The notes under the pieces are model-generated. The model was given only the letters and a program-made list of their open reading frames with translations, was not told where the DNA came from and did not search any database. Both the position numbers and the translations under genes were made by a program. DNA of 64,000 nucleotides from CBDIDH01 sp965277595 (GTDB taxonomy: Bacteria; Planctomycetota; Planctomycetia; Isosphaerales; Isosphaeraceae): assembly GCA_965277595.1 (NCBI GenBank), contig CBDIDH010000002.1:1116001-1180000 (forward strand). Reading direction: 5' to 3'. Shown here piece by piece: positions 8,502 through 18,117 of the stretch (position 1 is the first letter of the stretch; each line of letters opens with the position of its first letter).

Positions 8502-9668
8502 ATGAGCCATCGGAAGATGCGGGTGGGCATGATCGGCGGCGGCGGGCCGGCGAACTTCTTCGGAGGGCCGCACCGCCGCGCGATCCTCATTGACAACTCG
8601 GCCGAACTGACCGCCGGAGCCCTGCGCAGCAAGGCCGACGAATCCATCGAGAGCGCCCGCGAACTCTTCTTCACGCGCGGATATCCCGACTGGCAAACGC
8701 TCATCAAGGCCGAGGCCGCGCTTCCCGATTCGGAGCGAATCGACTACCTGACCATCGTCACACCGAACGACGCTCACTTCGGCCCGGCCGACGCCGCGGC
8801 GGAGGCCGGAATCGGCGTCCTTTGTGAAAAACCGCTGACAACAACCCTCGACGAGGCCCGACGGCTCCACGCCTCGGTCGCCTCAAAGGACACGCCTTTC
8901 ATCACCGCGTATACCTATACAGGCTTCCCGATGGTCATGTTCGCCCGCGAGCTGATCAAGGACAACGCCATCGGCGAGGTCCGCAAGGTCGAAGCCTGGT
9001 ACCCGCAAGGCTGGCTCGCGGGCAAGCTCGAAGCCGACGGCCAGAAGCAGGCCGCCTGGCGGGTCGATCCTTCCAAGGCGGGCGCCTCGGGCTGCGGCGG
9101 AGACATCGGCACGCATGCCTATGAGTTCGTCCGGTTCGTCGCCGGTCGTCAGGCAACCCGCCTTCGAGGCCGACTCAAGGCGTTTGTCCCGGGCCGGGCG
9201 CTCGACGACGATTTCACGGTCCTGGCCGAACTGGATAACGGCGGAATCGCCACGATCGCCGCCAGCCAGATCACCATCGGCGCCCAGAACGACAACGGCT
9301 TCCGCGTCAGCGGCACGACCGGCACGCTCGAATGGTCGATCACCGATCACAACGTTTTGAAGCGCTACGCCGGTGGCCAGCCCGTCCAGCTTTACCGCCT
9401 CGGCTCCGATTATGGCTACTTCCCCGCTTCGGTGAAGCCCTACATTCGCGTCCCTTCGGGGCATCCCGAAGGCTTCCACGAGGCCCTGGCGAACCTTCAC
9501 CGAACCCTCGAATGGACGATCCGCGGCCGTCTCGGCGAGAAGGTTCCGACCCCGTTCGAGCACCCCGGCATCGTCGACGGCGTCGCCGGCATGGCCTTCG
9601 TTGAAGCCGCCGTCTCCAGTTCCGCCCAGGATGGCGCCTGGGTCGACGTTCCCAGGGTCGGCGGATGA
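8502..9668 (+). CDS. Gfo/Idh/MocA family oxidoreductase
   Basis: A 388-residue NAD(P)-dependent dehydrogenase-like protein. The N-terminal Rossmann motif is GMIGGGGPANF, with TIVTPNDAHF and LCEKPLTTTLDEA (the EKP active-site Lys) further in. The C-terminal alpha/beta domain has GGDIGTHAYEFVRF (DxGxH motif). Members oxidise or epimerise sugars, inositols or related polyols in the cytosol; the substrate cannot be told. The ATG at 8502 sits 8 bases behind GGGGGAG, so I prefer it to the upstream TTG at 8472. It is divergent from the sulfatase, and a shared role in sugar use is only a guess. Confidence 0.92.
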   Translation: MSHRKMRVGMIGGGGPANFFGGPHRRAILIDNSAELTAGALRSKADESIESARELFFTRGYPDWQTLIKAEAALPDSERIDYLTIVTPNDAHFGPADAAAEAGIGVLCEKPLTTTLDEARRLHASVASKDTPFITAYTYTGFPMVMFARELIKDNAIGEVRKVEAWYPQGWLAGKLEADGQKQAAWRVDPSKAGASGCGGDIGTHAYEFVRFVAGRQATRLRGRLKAFVPGRALDDDFTVLAELDNGGIATIAASQITIGAQNDNGFRVSGTTGTLEWSITDHNVLKRYAGGQPVQLYRLGSDYGYFPASVKPYIRVPSGHPEGFHEALANLHRTLEWTIRGRLGEKVPTPFEHPGIVDGVAGMAFVEAAVSSSAQDGAWVDVPRVGG

Positions 9669-9673
9669 ATTTT

Positions 9674-9760
9674 GAGGACCGATGACCGATGTAAAGATTC
9701 AAGCAAATTTTCGCAACGTCATTTGTTTTGATCGGTCATCGGTCCTTGGCCATCGGTCAT
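9674..9760. repeat. family A inverted repeat (hairpin)
   Basis: The left arm GGACCGATGACCGAT (9676-9690) is the exact reverse complement of ATCGGTCATCGGTCC (9731-9745), a perfect 15-base stem around a 40-base AT-rich loop. A further CATCGGTCAT follows. It lies between two rightward genes and begins 6 bases after the oxidoreductase stop, so it could terminate that transcript. Confidence 0.85.
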
Positions 9761-9818
9761 TTTTGATCTCTCCAAAGATTTGAATTTTCACGCATCCAAA
9801 CCCGAACCCACGGCCACC

Positions 9819-10292
9819 ATGCCGAAAGACCCGCTCGTCCGCTTCAGCGTCGCGATCGGCGGCGAATTGCTTCAGAAATTTGACCGTTATCGCGAGGAGC
9901 ACCGGTATCCGAACCGGAGCGAGGCCGTCCGGGGCCTGATGCGCGCGGCCCTGATCGAGGAAACCGTGGCGCAAGACGAAAGCGACGCGATGGGCGTCCT
10001 GACGCTCATCTACGACCACCACGCCGGCCGGATCAGCGAGCGCCTGACCGAGCTACAACACATGCACCTCGACCGCGTCTTGACGACGACTCACGTCCAT
10101 CTCGACGCCCGACGCTGCCTTGAGGTGATCCTCTTGCGCGGCCCCGCCAAGGTGGTCCGCGACCTTGCCGATAGCCTGATCGGCACCAAGGGCGTCGAGA
10201 CCGGCCGCCTCGTCCTGGCCGCCGCCGGTCCCATTCCTGGTCACGATCATGATCATGGTCATCACCACGACCACGACCACGGCCCGCATTGA
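9819..10292 (+). CDS. nikR: NikR-type nickel-responsive transcriptional regulator with His-rich tail
   Basis: A 157-residue protein. A ribbon-helix-helix DNA-binding domain (about 5-45, NRSEAVRGLMR) is followed by the ACT-like metal-binding domain. H81, H92, H94 and C100 match the four nickel ligands of E. coli NikR (H76, H87, H89, C95) with a constant offset of five. It should repress nickel uptake genes when Ni(II) is bound. Unusual is the C-terminal tail (142-157), 16 residues almost all His, Asp and Gly, which would bind extra metal. No nickel transporter, urease or hydrogenase gene is in the window, so its targets lie elsewhere. The ATG at 9819 matches the start of the family; a TTG at 9780 is in frame. 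Confidence 0.93.
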   Translation: MPKDPLVRFSVAIGGELLQKFDRYREEHRYPNRSEAVRGLMRAALIEETVAQDESDAMGVLTLIYDHHAGRISERLTELQHMHLDRVLTTTHVHLDARRCLEVILLRGPAKVVRDLADSLIGTKGVETGRLVLAAAGPIPGHDHDHGHHHDHDHGPH

Positions 10293-10322
10293 GCCGGGGT
10301 CGTTTCTGACTCGGCGGCAAGA

Positions 10323-12557
10323 TCACGCCACCAGCGTCGCCTTGTTGTAATACTCGGGCGAGCTGACGAACTGAGCGATCACCACCGACGGCGAGACCTG
10401 GCTCTGAAGCTGAGCGACGAAGTAGGCGACGTCGCCCGCCTGGGGTGCTCGACCGAGATAGCGGTTGTAGTCGTTGACAACCTGCGCCGAGAGTCCCGAA
10501 GCACTGGAAAGCACCGCCGAGACGACCGCCGATCGCTTCCCCTGGCTCGCGAGCGCAAGCAGGCTCGGCAGCATCGTCGGGTCGGGGGGTAGACCGGTCA
10601 CGGCCCGGCTGACCGCCGTGACAAACCCCAGCGGCGTAACTCCCGCGCGGGCCTGGAAGAACCCGAGCGAGTTCAAGACAATCGCCTCCAGCGCGACCGG
10701 GTTGGCCTGGTTGCTCGCCTGAAGCGCAATCGCCTGATTGGTCATCGCCGCCGTCGGCGCCTGGCCGGAAAGAGACTGGCTGAGGTTCGCCAGCGTCGTC
10801 ACCGCGAACTCGCGGCTTGACTCGATCGCCAGGGCGACCGTGTACCGCGAAACGCCCAGGCTCAACCGGCCCGACCAGTACGCCAGGCCACCCGCGTCAA
10901 CCGGCCGACCGAGCAGATCGAGATAAAGCTGGTTCAAAAAGAGCGTGCTGGGCGGTCCCGAAATCACCTGCGCCGAGGTCGAGCTACTCGCCGTGAAGTT
11001 GCCGTCCCCTTGATACGTCGCCGAGAAGGCCAGCCCGCCCGACCCAGCCGGCATGTTGGACACGGTGAGCACCGCCGTGTTGCCCGTCAAAGGTGCCGAG
11101 CCGAGCAAGGTCGTCCCGTAATAAAAGGCCACGGAACCCGTCGGCGGCTGCGCCACGGCCGGATTTGGTGTCACGATTGCCGAGAGCGTGACCGCCTGTC
11201 CGGCGGCAACCGCGCCCGTCGGCGCACTGAGCGCCAGAGACGTGGCGACCGGGGTCACGATCACCGGCGATACGGCCGAGGTCGACTTCGCGTAATTCGG
11301 ATCGCCCGAATACACGGCCGTGATCGCGTGCGAGCCCGCGGGGAGGCTTGATGTCGAGAAGGAGACGATCCCCGGGCTATTCACCGTCTCGGTATCGAGC
11401 GCGGTTGATCCGTCGTAAAAGGTGATCGTTCCCGTCGGCGCTCCCAGGTTCTGGCCGGTCAACGAGTGCGTCAGCGACGCCGAGAGCATGATCGGCACGC
11501 CATAGGCCGTGCTTCCCGTCGAGACCGAGACCGCGGCCAAGGTCTGCACGGGGGTCACCCCCTGAGACAGAACCGCCGAGGTACTCGGATCATACGAGGT
11601 ATCGCCGCCGTAAACCGCCGTGATCGCGTGCGAGCCGGGCGCGAGCGAGGCCGCGTTGAAGGTGGCCTGGCTATTCACCAGGTTCGAACTCCCCAGTAAC
11701 GTCGTTCCGTCGTAAAACGAGACCGCGCCGGTGAGCGGGCGATAGGGCGACTGGGTGATCGGCGTAACCGTCTGGACCGTCGCCACGAACTGCGTTCCAT
11801 ACGCGGGCGAGGCCGGGTTGGCCGACGTCGTCACCGCCGTGGACGTCCCGGGATTCGCCAGGGCCGTCGGCGGCGCGGGGGACGTGGCCGAACTGTAGTT
11901 CGAATCGCCCGAATAAACGGCCGTGACCTGTTCGCCGCCGGGGCCGGGAAGCGTCACGGTCAGCGTCGCCTGCCTGTTGCTCACCGGCGCTGAGCCGATC
12001 TGGGTCGACCCGTTGTAAAAGATCACCGTTCCCGTCGGAGGCGGCGGACTGACGTCAAAGACAACGAGGCCGACATTGGTCGTGAACGTGAACCGAACGC
12101 CTCCCGCGACCGGCTGCGCGGTCCTGGTGATCGAGGTCAGATACGGAAACGCCTTGCCGACCTGCTGCGAGAGCGCGGCCGAGGTACTTGGCGCATCGGC
12201 CGCGTCGCCGCCGTAAGTCGCCGTGAGCGAATGCGTTCCGGGCAAGAGCGTATCGACGTAAAGGCTCGCCTTGCCCCCGGCTCCAACCGGCGCCGAGCCA
12301 ATCTCTGTTGAACCATCGTAAAAGGTGACGGTCCCCGTCGGCGTGCCCGAGGCGGTCGAGACGGTCGCCGTCAGGTTGGTCTCTTGAAAGGGCGCGGGGT
12401 TGGCCGCGGTGGTCAACGTCGTTGATGTCGCGGCGACCACGGCCGGCGTGAACATCCCGCTGGGCACGACGCGGCCTTCCAGTTTTTCGCAGAGGGCGGG
12501 AACGAATCGTCGGCGGGTCGCGGCCGTTCCTGGGCGTCTTCCTGACCACCTCATCAT
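10323..12557 (-). CDS. surface protein with Ig-like repeats and C-terminal DUF4214
   Basis: A 744-residue protein. The N-terminus is Arg-rich and carries LCEKLEGRVVPS, the LExR-type box seen at the start of many planctomycete envelope proteins. About six Ig-like beta repeats of roughly 90 residues follow, each with the pattern PTGTVTFYDGST...GSAPV...H.LTA.Y.GD. The end (about 560-620) is a DUF4214 domain (FLNQLYLDLLGRPVDAGGLAYW) and further helices. It is probably exported and displayed on the cell surface; adhesion or matrix binding is inference. The start at 12557 (two ATGs in a row) follows GAAGGG; the frame runs on to 12875 but that part does not look coding. Confidence 0.85.
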   Translation of the reverse strand: MMRWSGRRPGTAATRRRFVPALCEKLEGRVVPSGMFTPAVVAATSTTLTTAANPAPFQETNLTATVSTASGTPTGTVTFYDGSTEIGSAPVGAGGKASLYVDTLLPGTHSLTATYGGDAADAPSTSAALSQQVGKAFPYLTSITRTAQPVAGGVRFTFTTNVGLVVFDVSPPPPTGTVIFYNGSTQIGSAPVSNRQATLTVTLPGPGGEQVTAVYSGDSNYSSATSPAPPTALANPGTSTAVTTSANPASPAYGTQFVATVQTVTPITQSPYRPLTGAVSFYDGTTLLGSSNLVNSQATFNAASLAPGSHAITAVYGGDTSYDPSTSAVLSQGVTPVQTLAAVSVSTGSTAYGVPIMLSASLTHSLTGQNLGAPTGTITFYDGSTALDTETVNSPGIVSFSTSSLPAGSHAITAVYSGDPNYAKSTSAVSPVIVTPVATSLALSAPTGAVAAGQAVTLSAIVTPNPAVAQPPTGSVAFYYGTTLLGSAPLTGNTAVLTVSNMPAGSGGLAFSATYQGDGNFTASSSTSAQVISGPPSTLFLNQLYLDLLGRPVDAGGLAYWSGRLSLGVSRYTVALAIESSREFAVTTLANLSQSLSGQAPTAAMTNQAIALQASNQANPVALEAIVLNSLGFFQARAGVTPLGFVTAVSRAVTGLPPDPTMLPSLLALASQGKRSAVVSAVLSSASGLSAQVVNDYNRYLGRAPQAGDVAYFVAQLQSQVSPSVVIAQFVSSPEYYNKATLVA

Positions 12558-12919
12558 CGTGCCAATCCCTTCGGGTGAAGCATCCGGGTCTGTCGTCTTG
12601 AAAGGCGGAACAATGCGACGCCTTGCGAGCCTCTCATATTTTTGTCCGCCTCCGCATCGGCCGGCCGAACGCGGGGGATTCCGGTGGCCCTGCATGATGG
12701 TCTCGGCCCGACCGGATTTCAACCCCAAGCGCTTCGCGCCGTCGCCCCTCCGCGACACAACCCTTGCCCCAGCGTCTTCCCGCGATTTTTCAAGACTTCC
12801 CGATCCTCTCGCCCCCGCGAACCCGACTGGCCGCCCCGATATAATGAAGAGCCGGGTCTCAAAACCCGAACTCATGACCTATTCATGCACGGCTCGAACG
12901 AGAAATAAAGGACCGTCCC
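12558..12919. other. divergent intergenic region
   Basis: About 360 bases between the leftward surface protein and the rightward DUF427 gene. It holds no convincing gene. Near its right end is a TATAAT box; the rest presumably carries the promoter of the surface protein. Confidence 0.5.
12840..12845 (+). promoter_or_regulatory. candidate -10 box for the DUF427 gene
   Basis: A perfect TATAAT, about 75 bases before the DUF427 start, in an otherwise GC-rich context. No good TTGACA lies 16-18 bases upstream, so this is weak support. Confidence 0.35.
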
Positions 12920-13240
12920 TTGAGCATCATCATCCGCGAAAAAGAGTCGGAAGCCGTCCTGGCCGAGGCGCAGGAGATGGGCAAGGACGTCATCAACTAC
13001 GAGAACAACCTCTATTTCGACCCCGGCGTGATCGTCCCCGGCGTCCTTCAGATCAGCGAGCGAACCTACACCTGCCCGTACAAGGGAACCTGCCAGTGGG
13101 TTGACTACCACGGCGCCGACGGCAAGACCGTCAACGACGTCGGCTGGGTCTACGCCGATCCCAAACCCGGCCACGAAGCCATCAAAAACCGCTACGGCTT
13201 CTACGCCGGGAACCGAGGCCCCACCACGCAAGAGGGTTGA
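12920..13240 (+). CDS. DUF427 domain protein
   Basis: A 106-residue protein that is a DUF427 domain over its whole length: PGVLQISERTYTCPYKGTC, WVDYHGADGKTVNDVGWVY and YGFYAGNRG are the family's conserved blocks. The biochemical role is unknown; the domain is small, beta-rich and cytosolic. The start is TTG at 12920 with AAGGA eight bases upstream, which fits the N-terminus of relatives (SIIIR or similar). It is followed 90 bases later by the DUF1501 gene and seems transcriptionally separate from it. Confidence 0.88.
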   Translation: MSIIIREKESEAVLAEAQEMGKDVINYENNLYFDPGVIVPGVLQISERTYTCPYKGTCQWVDYHGADGKTVNDVGWVYADPKPGHEAIKNRYGFYAGNRGPTTQEG

Positions 13241-13330
13241 CCCATCCGCCCCTATCGTGCATGATGGGAGAAACCATTGTTTAACAAGCCGGGACCATGC
13301 GTTCCCCTATTCTTGTGATGGACGGGTCCA

Positions 13331-14662
13331 ATGTTCCGCATCCCGATCGGTCCCAACCGCTGGCGGTGTGACGGGTTGAGCCGACGCGACTTCCTTCGGG
13401 TCGGCGGCCTGGGGGCTCTAGGCTTGCCGGCGCTCTTGCGTTCGGAAGCCCGAGGCGACGTGGGAACCGCGGGGCGATCGCCGGCCGAGGCGTCGGCCCG
13501 ATCGGTCATTCTCGTCTATCTCGGCGGCGGTCTCTCGCATCACGATTCGTTCGATCCCAAGCCCGACGCCCCGGCCGAGGTGCGTGGGAAATACGGCACG
13601 ATCGCCACGAAGTCGCCCGGCATCCGCTACGGCGACCTGATGCCCGGCCTCGCCGCGCGGAGTGATCGGTTTTCACTGGTCCGGTCCGGCGCGCACGGCA
13701 ACGACCACCACGAAACGGCGACCAACTGGATCCTCTCGGGCAAGTTCGGCTCGGCCTTCGGCGATTACCCGGCGATTGGCGCCGTGGTCGCGCATGAACT
13801 CGGCTACAACGGGCCGATGCCGCCGTATTTCTCGGTCCCGAGGAACCCGTCGTTCACCTGGGAGCTTGGCAAGAGTGCCTTTCTCGGCGGTCGATACGAG
13901 TCGTTCAAGACCGGCGACCCGAACGACCCGAATTTCCGGGTCCAGGACATCAGCCTCGGCGCTCTTTCGCCGACCGAGCTTGGCCGTCGCCAGACCTTCC
14001 GCGAGGCTCTTGACGGCCTTGCCCGCCAGGCCGAGACTGACGATCAGCTTCGCACGCTCGATGAATTTCAGCGCAGGGCTCTTGACCTGGTTGTCTCGCC
14101 CGAGGCCCGCCGGGCCTTCGACCTCGCCCGCGAAGACCCTCGCCTTCGCGACCGTTACGGCCGGACGACGCTCGGCCAGGGTTGTCTGCTGGCGCGTCGC
14201 CTGGTTGAGTCGGGCGTTCGGTTCGTCACCGTCAATAGCGGCGGCTGGGACCATCACGCCAAGATCTTCCCCAGCCTCGATCGCCGCCTGCCCGACCTCG
14301 ACCAGTCGCTTTCAACGCTGCTCGACGACCTTGACGGCCTTGGACTTCTGGAAACGACGCTCGTGGTCGTCATGGGCGAGTTCGGCCGGACGCCGAAGGT
14401 CAACAAGGAGGCGGGCCGCGACCACTGGGGCCACGCCGCCAGCCTGATCTTCGCCGGAGGCGGGATCGCCCCTGGCCGCGTGATCGGCCAGACGGATGAC
14501 CAGGGGGGCCACGTCACCGACCGCCCCGTTCGTCCCGGCGACGTCGCCGCGACGATTTACAAGGCCGTCGGCGTCGACCCTTCTCGCCACCTTTACACCC
14601 CCGAGAATCGTCCCGTCGCCATCCTCGACGACGGCCTCCCCGTTACCGAGCTTCTGGCCTGA
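13331..14662 (+). CDS. DUF1501 family protein with Tat-like signal
   Basis: A 443-residue protein of the DUF1501 family, a sulfatase/phosphatase-fold group abundant in planctomycetes. The N-terminus has LSRRDFLRVGGLGALGLPAL, a twin-arginine signal. Conserved blocks include SVILVYLGGGLSHHDSFDPK, GDLMPGLA, HGNDHHETATNWILSG, WDHHAKIF and VVVMGEFGRTPKVN. The product should be exported folded across the inner membrane. Its molecular role is not established; genes of this family usually sit beside DUF1549/DUF1553 cytochrome proteins. Here it is followed by a cytochrome-WD40 protein and a PPC protein, the same kind of cluster. Confidence 0.93.
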   Translation: MFRIPIGPNRWRCDGLSRRDFLRVGGLGALGLPALLRSEARGDVGTAGRSPAEASARSVILVYLGGGLSHHDSFDPKPDAPAEVRGKYGTIATKSPGIRYGDLMPGLAARSDRFSLVRSGAHGNDHHETATNWILSGKFGSAFGDYPAIGAVVAHELGYNGPMPPYFSVPRNPSFTWELGKSAFLGGRYESFKTGDPNDPNFRVQDISLGALSPTELGRRQTFREALDGLARQAETDDQLRTLDEFQRRALDLVVSPEARRAFDLAREDPRLRDRYGRTTLGQGCLLARRLVESGVRFVTVNSGGWDHHAKIFPSLDRRLPDLDQSLSTLLDDLDGLGLLETTLVVVMGEFGRTPKVNKEAGRDHWGHAASLIFAGGGIAPGRVIGQTDDQGGHVTDRPVRPGDVAATIYKAVGVDPSRHLYTPENRPVAILDDGLPVTELLA

Positions 14663-14680
14663 ATCCATCCGTGAAATGGA

Positions 14681-14760
14681 TGACCGAGGACCGAGGACCG
14701 AGGACCGAGGACCGAGGACCGAGGACCGATTAAGTTTTTCCTGTCGGTCATCGGTCCTTA
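14681..14760. repeat. family A repeat: seven left heptads, short right arm
   Basis: TGACCGA followed by six perfect GGACCGA units (14681-14729), then TTAAGTTTTTCC and the right arm GTCGGTCATCGGTCC. It begins 19 bases after the DUF1501 stop and lies inside what looks like an operon with the next gene. Confidence 0.88.
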
Positions 14761-14801
14761 ATCTTCCCACCAGCGACATCCTCCCAGCCAATTCCCGCGC
14801 A

Positions 14802-16211
14802 ATGCCTCGAAATAAATCAAATCAAGGGGGCTCCTTGTCGTCCAGGCTTGCGGCGATCCTCGGTTTCCTCACCATCACCCTGACGTCCTTTAGCTATCCC
14901 GCGCGCGGGGCGGAGGAAGCACCACCGGTCAGCTACGCGCGGGAGGTCTTGCCCTTCCTGGAAGACCAGTGCCTCGCCTGCCACGACGAAGGATTCGAGA
15001 CCTCGGGCCTCTCGATGGCCACGATTGAGGCGATGCGCAAAGGGGGACGTCGCGGCCCGGCCTTTGTGCCCGGCAAGGGGTCGGAATCGCTCCTCGTCCA
15101 GTTCCTTGATGGCAGTCGACAGCCCCAGATGCCCCCCAAGACCTCGATCCCTCGCGATCAGATCGCCGTCGTGAAGCGCTGGATTGATCAGGGGGCGAAG
15201 GTCGATTCACTCGACCCCGCCGACGCCCGCCGCCTCGACGCCCGCAAGGCCGCCGAGGCCGCCTCGTTCGCCTCGGATGCCCCGCCGCCGGTCACCTCGC
15301 TGTCTTACTCGCCCGACGGGAAACAACTGGCCGTCGCCGGTTACCGCGAGGTCCTCGTCGTCGATCCGACCACCGGCCGGACCGAGGCCCGGCTTGGCGG
15401 CTTTGCCGATCAGGTCACCGCCGTGGCCTTTCATCCCGACGGCCTCCGCCTCGCCGCCGCCGGTGGCCAGGCGGGTCGACAGGGCGAGCTTCGCCTCTGG
15501 CAACTCGACGGCGCAACCCACTCCTGGCGCGACTCGGGCATCCTTCACGGCCACGACGACACGATTCTCGCTCTCGCCTGGCGGCCGAAGTCCGACCAGA
15601 TCGCCACGGCGAGCCTCGACCGACTCATCCTCGTCTGGGACTCCGCCTCGGGCAAGCTCGTCCGAACCATCAAAAATCACTCCGACATCGTCGATGCCCT
15701 CGCTTACAGCCCCGACGGCCTCCGCCTCGCCTCGGGCTCGGCCGACAAGACGGCCAAGGTCTACGACGCCGAGACCGGCGCTCAGGTCGCCGGCCTCGCC
15801 AGCCATAACGAGGCGGTTCTCGCCGTCGCCTTCAGCCCCGACAGCAAGCACCTCGCCACCGCCGGCGCCGACCGGCAGATCCGCACCTGGACGCTCGCCA
15901 ACCCCTCGAATCCCGACAAGGGATTCGGCCACACCGGACCGGTTTACGCCCTCGCCTGGCGTCCCGACGGCAGTTCGCTCCTCGCCGGCGCCGGGGGCAA
16001 GCCCTCGTTCCTGACCTACAAGGCCGACAACGGCCAGCGCGTCGTCAACATCAAGGAAGACACCCTTCCCCAGGACTGGGTTTACGCCGTCGCCGCCTCG
16101 CCCGACAACCAGGCCGTCGCCGTCGGCGGCTGGGACGGTACCGTCTCCCTCTGGAGTCTCACGACCGGCGAAAAGCTCCGCGCTTTCATTCCCGGCCGAT
16201 CCGAAAAATAA
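14802..16211 (+). CDS. secreted planctomycete-type cytochrome c domain fused to WD40 repeats
   Basis: A 469-residue protein. A signal peptide lies at about 12-34. A cytochrome-like domain with heme motif CLACH (about residue 57) and PQMPPKTSIPRDQIAVVKRWIDQGA follows; this is the C-terminal part of the PSCyt1 pattern. From about 160 on there are six or seven WD40 blades (VTSLSYSPDGKQLAVAG, VTAVAFHPDGLRLAAAGG, ILALAWRPKSDQIATASLD and similar), enough for a beta-propeller. It is probably periplasmic; electron transfer or protein binding is inferred. The start at 14802 is where the signal peptide begins; the open frame reaches back through the heptad repeat to 14496. Confidence 0.92.
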   Translation: MPRNKSNQGGSLSSRLAAILGFLTITLTSFSYPARGAEEAPPVSYAREVLPFLEDQCLACHDEGFETSGLSMATIEAMRKGGRRGPAFVPGKGSESLLVQFLDGSRQPQMPPKTSIPRDQIAVVKRWIDQGAKVDSLDPADARRLDARKAAEAASFASDAPPPVTSLSYSPDGKQLAVAGYREVLVVDPTTGRTEARLGGFADQVTAVAFHPDGLRLAAAGGQAGRQGELRLWQLDGATHSWRDSGILHGHDDTILALAWRPKSDQIATASLDRLILVWDSASGKLVRTIKNHSDIVDALAYSPDGLRLASGSADKTAKVYDAETGAQVAGLASHNEAVLAVAFSPDSKHLATAGADRQIRTWTLANPSNPDKGFGHTGPVYALAWRPDGSSLLAGAGGKPSFLTYKADNGQRVVNIKEDTLPQDWVYAVAASPDNQAVAVGGWDGTVSLWSLTTGEKLRAFIPGRSEK

Positions 16212-16272
16212 GCCTGACCTCTCCCTTTTCGAGGCAAATCCGCCCTTCCGCGTTCGATCCGAGACCGCCCCG

Positions 16273-18093
16273 ATGACCTACCGACTCGCCCTGATCCTGA
16301 CCCTTTGTCTCGCGGGCGCCCCCGCGTTCGGCCAGTTGAGCCCCCCGACGATCCAGTCGGCCCGGCCGATCGCCGCCTCGCCCGGCGAACCCTTCGCGGC
16401 CGAGATCAAGGGGACCGACCTCGACAGCGCAACCTCGCTCGCGTTCGAAGCCCCGGGCGTTCGAATTGACGGCTTTTCGCCTTCATCAACCTCGATCAAG
16501 GCCCGAATCACCTTCCCCGCCGAGACCCAGCCAGGTCTGCACTCGTTCCGGGTCGTCGGGCCAAAAGGGCATTCCAACCCCGTGCAAATCCACGTCGGCC
16601 GACCCGTGAGGACGATCGCCGAAATCGAGCCGAACGACGGCTTCCGCAAGCCCCAGACGATCGCCGAGAAGACCGTCGCCGTCGACGCCAGGATTGAGCC
16701 GGGCAACGACGTTGACGTCTATGCAATCCCGGGTAACGCCGGTGAGACGCTCACCGCCGAGGTCATCGCCGCTCGGGCCGGTTCGGGACTCGACGCCCTC
16801 ATCACCGTCTTCGGCCCCGACCTCCGCGAAGTGGCCGCCGACGATGACACCCTCGGCCAGGATGCCTCGATTGTTTATCGAATCAAGACCTCCGGCCGAT
16901 ACTTCGTCCAGGTCCAGGACGCCGACGGCAAGCACCGCGACGGCAAGATCGAGCAGACCAAGGTCCGTCCCTATCGTCTGGAAATCGGCACGCTCGCCCC
17001 AATCTCACCGTCGCCCACGCTCACGATCCATCCCGACCACGAGATCGCCGAGCGTGAGCCGAACGATTCCGACGAATCCCCCCAGACCTTGACCGTTCCC
17101 GCGACGGTGATCGGCCAGTTCGCGACGTCCAGACGCAACGAGTCCGACGTCGACGTCTATCGGCTCAAGGGGAATTCGGGGATGTACCGAATCTCGGCCC
17201 TGGCAACCCGGATCGGTTCGCCGGCCGACCCGGTTTTAACCGTCCTCGACGAAAAAGGCGACACACAGGCCGAGAACGACGACTCCGGCACCCGAGACGC
17301 CCGCGTTGATCGCCGTATCGACGCCAAGGGTCCCGGCCTGCTCGTCGCCGTCCGCGACTATTACGGCCGGAGCGGACCCCGGTTCGCCTACCGCCTCGAC
17401 ATCGAACGCATCCCCGATCGATCGATCACGGTCACGACCGACCTCGGCGCCCGGGTCGTTCCTCGCGGCGGCTCCATCGCCCTGCCGATCCGACTCGATC
17501 GCCGCAACGCCGACGGCCCCCTCACGATTCTCACTGGCGCAACGCCGCCGGGGATCTCGGCCGTTCCCGTGACGCTCGCGCCGGGGTCAAACTCCGGCTT
17601 CCTCCTCGTCTCGGCGACCGCCAGCGCCCCCCTTGGCGTTTTCCCGTTCCGCCTCACGACCCGCGACACCCATTCCCCCACCGACCTGGTTTACCGCGAT
17701 CGCTCACCGCTGACGCTTGACTCGCCGTCCCCCGGCTGGCTCGTCGTGACCGAACCCACGACGCTCGGCCTTCACATCGAGCCAGCCGAGATCACCCTCG
17801 GCCCCGGCGCCTCTTCGACGGTCAAGGTGCTTCTCGACCGCCTTAACGAGACCGCGAAAAAGGCCCCCGTGAAGGTCAAGCTCGTCGCCCTTGATGGCAA
17901 TCTCGACGGCCTTGAGCCTCTTTCCGAAACCACCGTCGCCCCCGGTTCCGACTCAGCCACGTTCACGCTCAAGAGTCGCCCCGACGCCCGCTCCTCGCGC
18001 CATGATCTGACCGCGATCGCCCGGTTCGACAGCTCGCCCGAGGCGTTCGCGGTCGCCTCAAGCGCGGCGTCGCTGGTTGTCTCGGGCCGATAG
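16273..18093 (+). CDS. secreted protein with two pre-peptidase C-terminal (PPC) domains
   Basis: A 606-residue exported protein with a clear signal peptide (1-20, ending AFG). An IPT/Ig-like domain (about 22-110) follows. Two PPC domains come next (about 115-235 and 260-385), each opening with the EPNDGF or EPNDSDE motif and carrying DVDVY. The C-terminal 200 residues are beta-rich and unassigned. PPC domains bind substrate or surfaces after secretion; no catalytic domain is visible. It lies 62 bases after the cytochrome-WD40 gene, on the same strand as it and DUF1501, so the three are likely one functional group. Confidence 0.9.
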   Translation: MTYRLALILTLCLAGAPAFGQLSPPTIQSARPIAASPGEPFAAEIKGTDLDSATSLAFEAPGVRIDGFSPSSTSIKARITFPAETQPGLHSFRVVGPKGHSNPVQIHVGRPVRTIAEIEPNDGFRKPQTIAEKTVAVDARIEPGNDVDVYAIPGNAGETLTAEVIAARAGSGLDALITVFGPDLREVAADDDTLGQDASIVYRIKTSGRYFVQVQDADGKHRDGKIEQTKVRPYRLEIGTLAPISPSPTLTIHPDHEIAEREPNDSDESPQTLTVPATVIGQFATSRRNESDVDVYRLKGNSGMYRISALATRIGSPADPVLTVLDEKGDTQAENDDSGTRDARVDRRIDAKGPGLLVAVRDYYGRSGPRFAYRLDIERIPDRSITVTTDLGARVVPRGGSIALPIRLDRRNADGPLTILTGATPPGISAVPVTLAPGSNSGFLLVSATASAPLGVFPFRLTTRDTHSPTDLVYRDRSPLTLDSPSPGWLVVTEPTTLGLHIEPAEITLGPGASSTVKVLLDRLNETAKKAPVKVKLVALDGNLDGLEPLSETTVAPGSDSATFTLKSRPDARSSRHDLTAIARFDSSPEAFAVASSAASLVVSGR

Positions 18094-18117
18094 TAACGAA
18101 GAAGATCGACCGGGACT

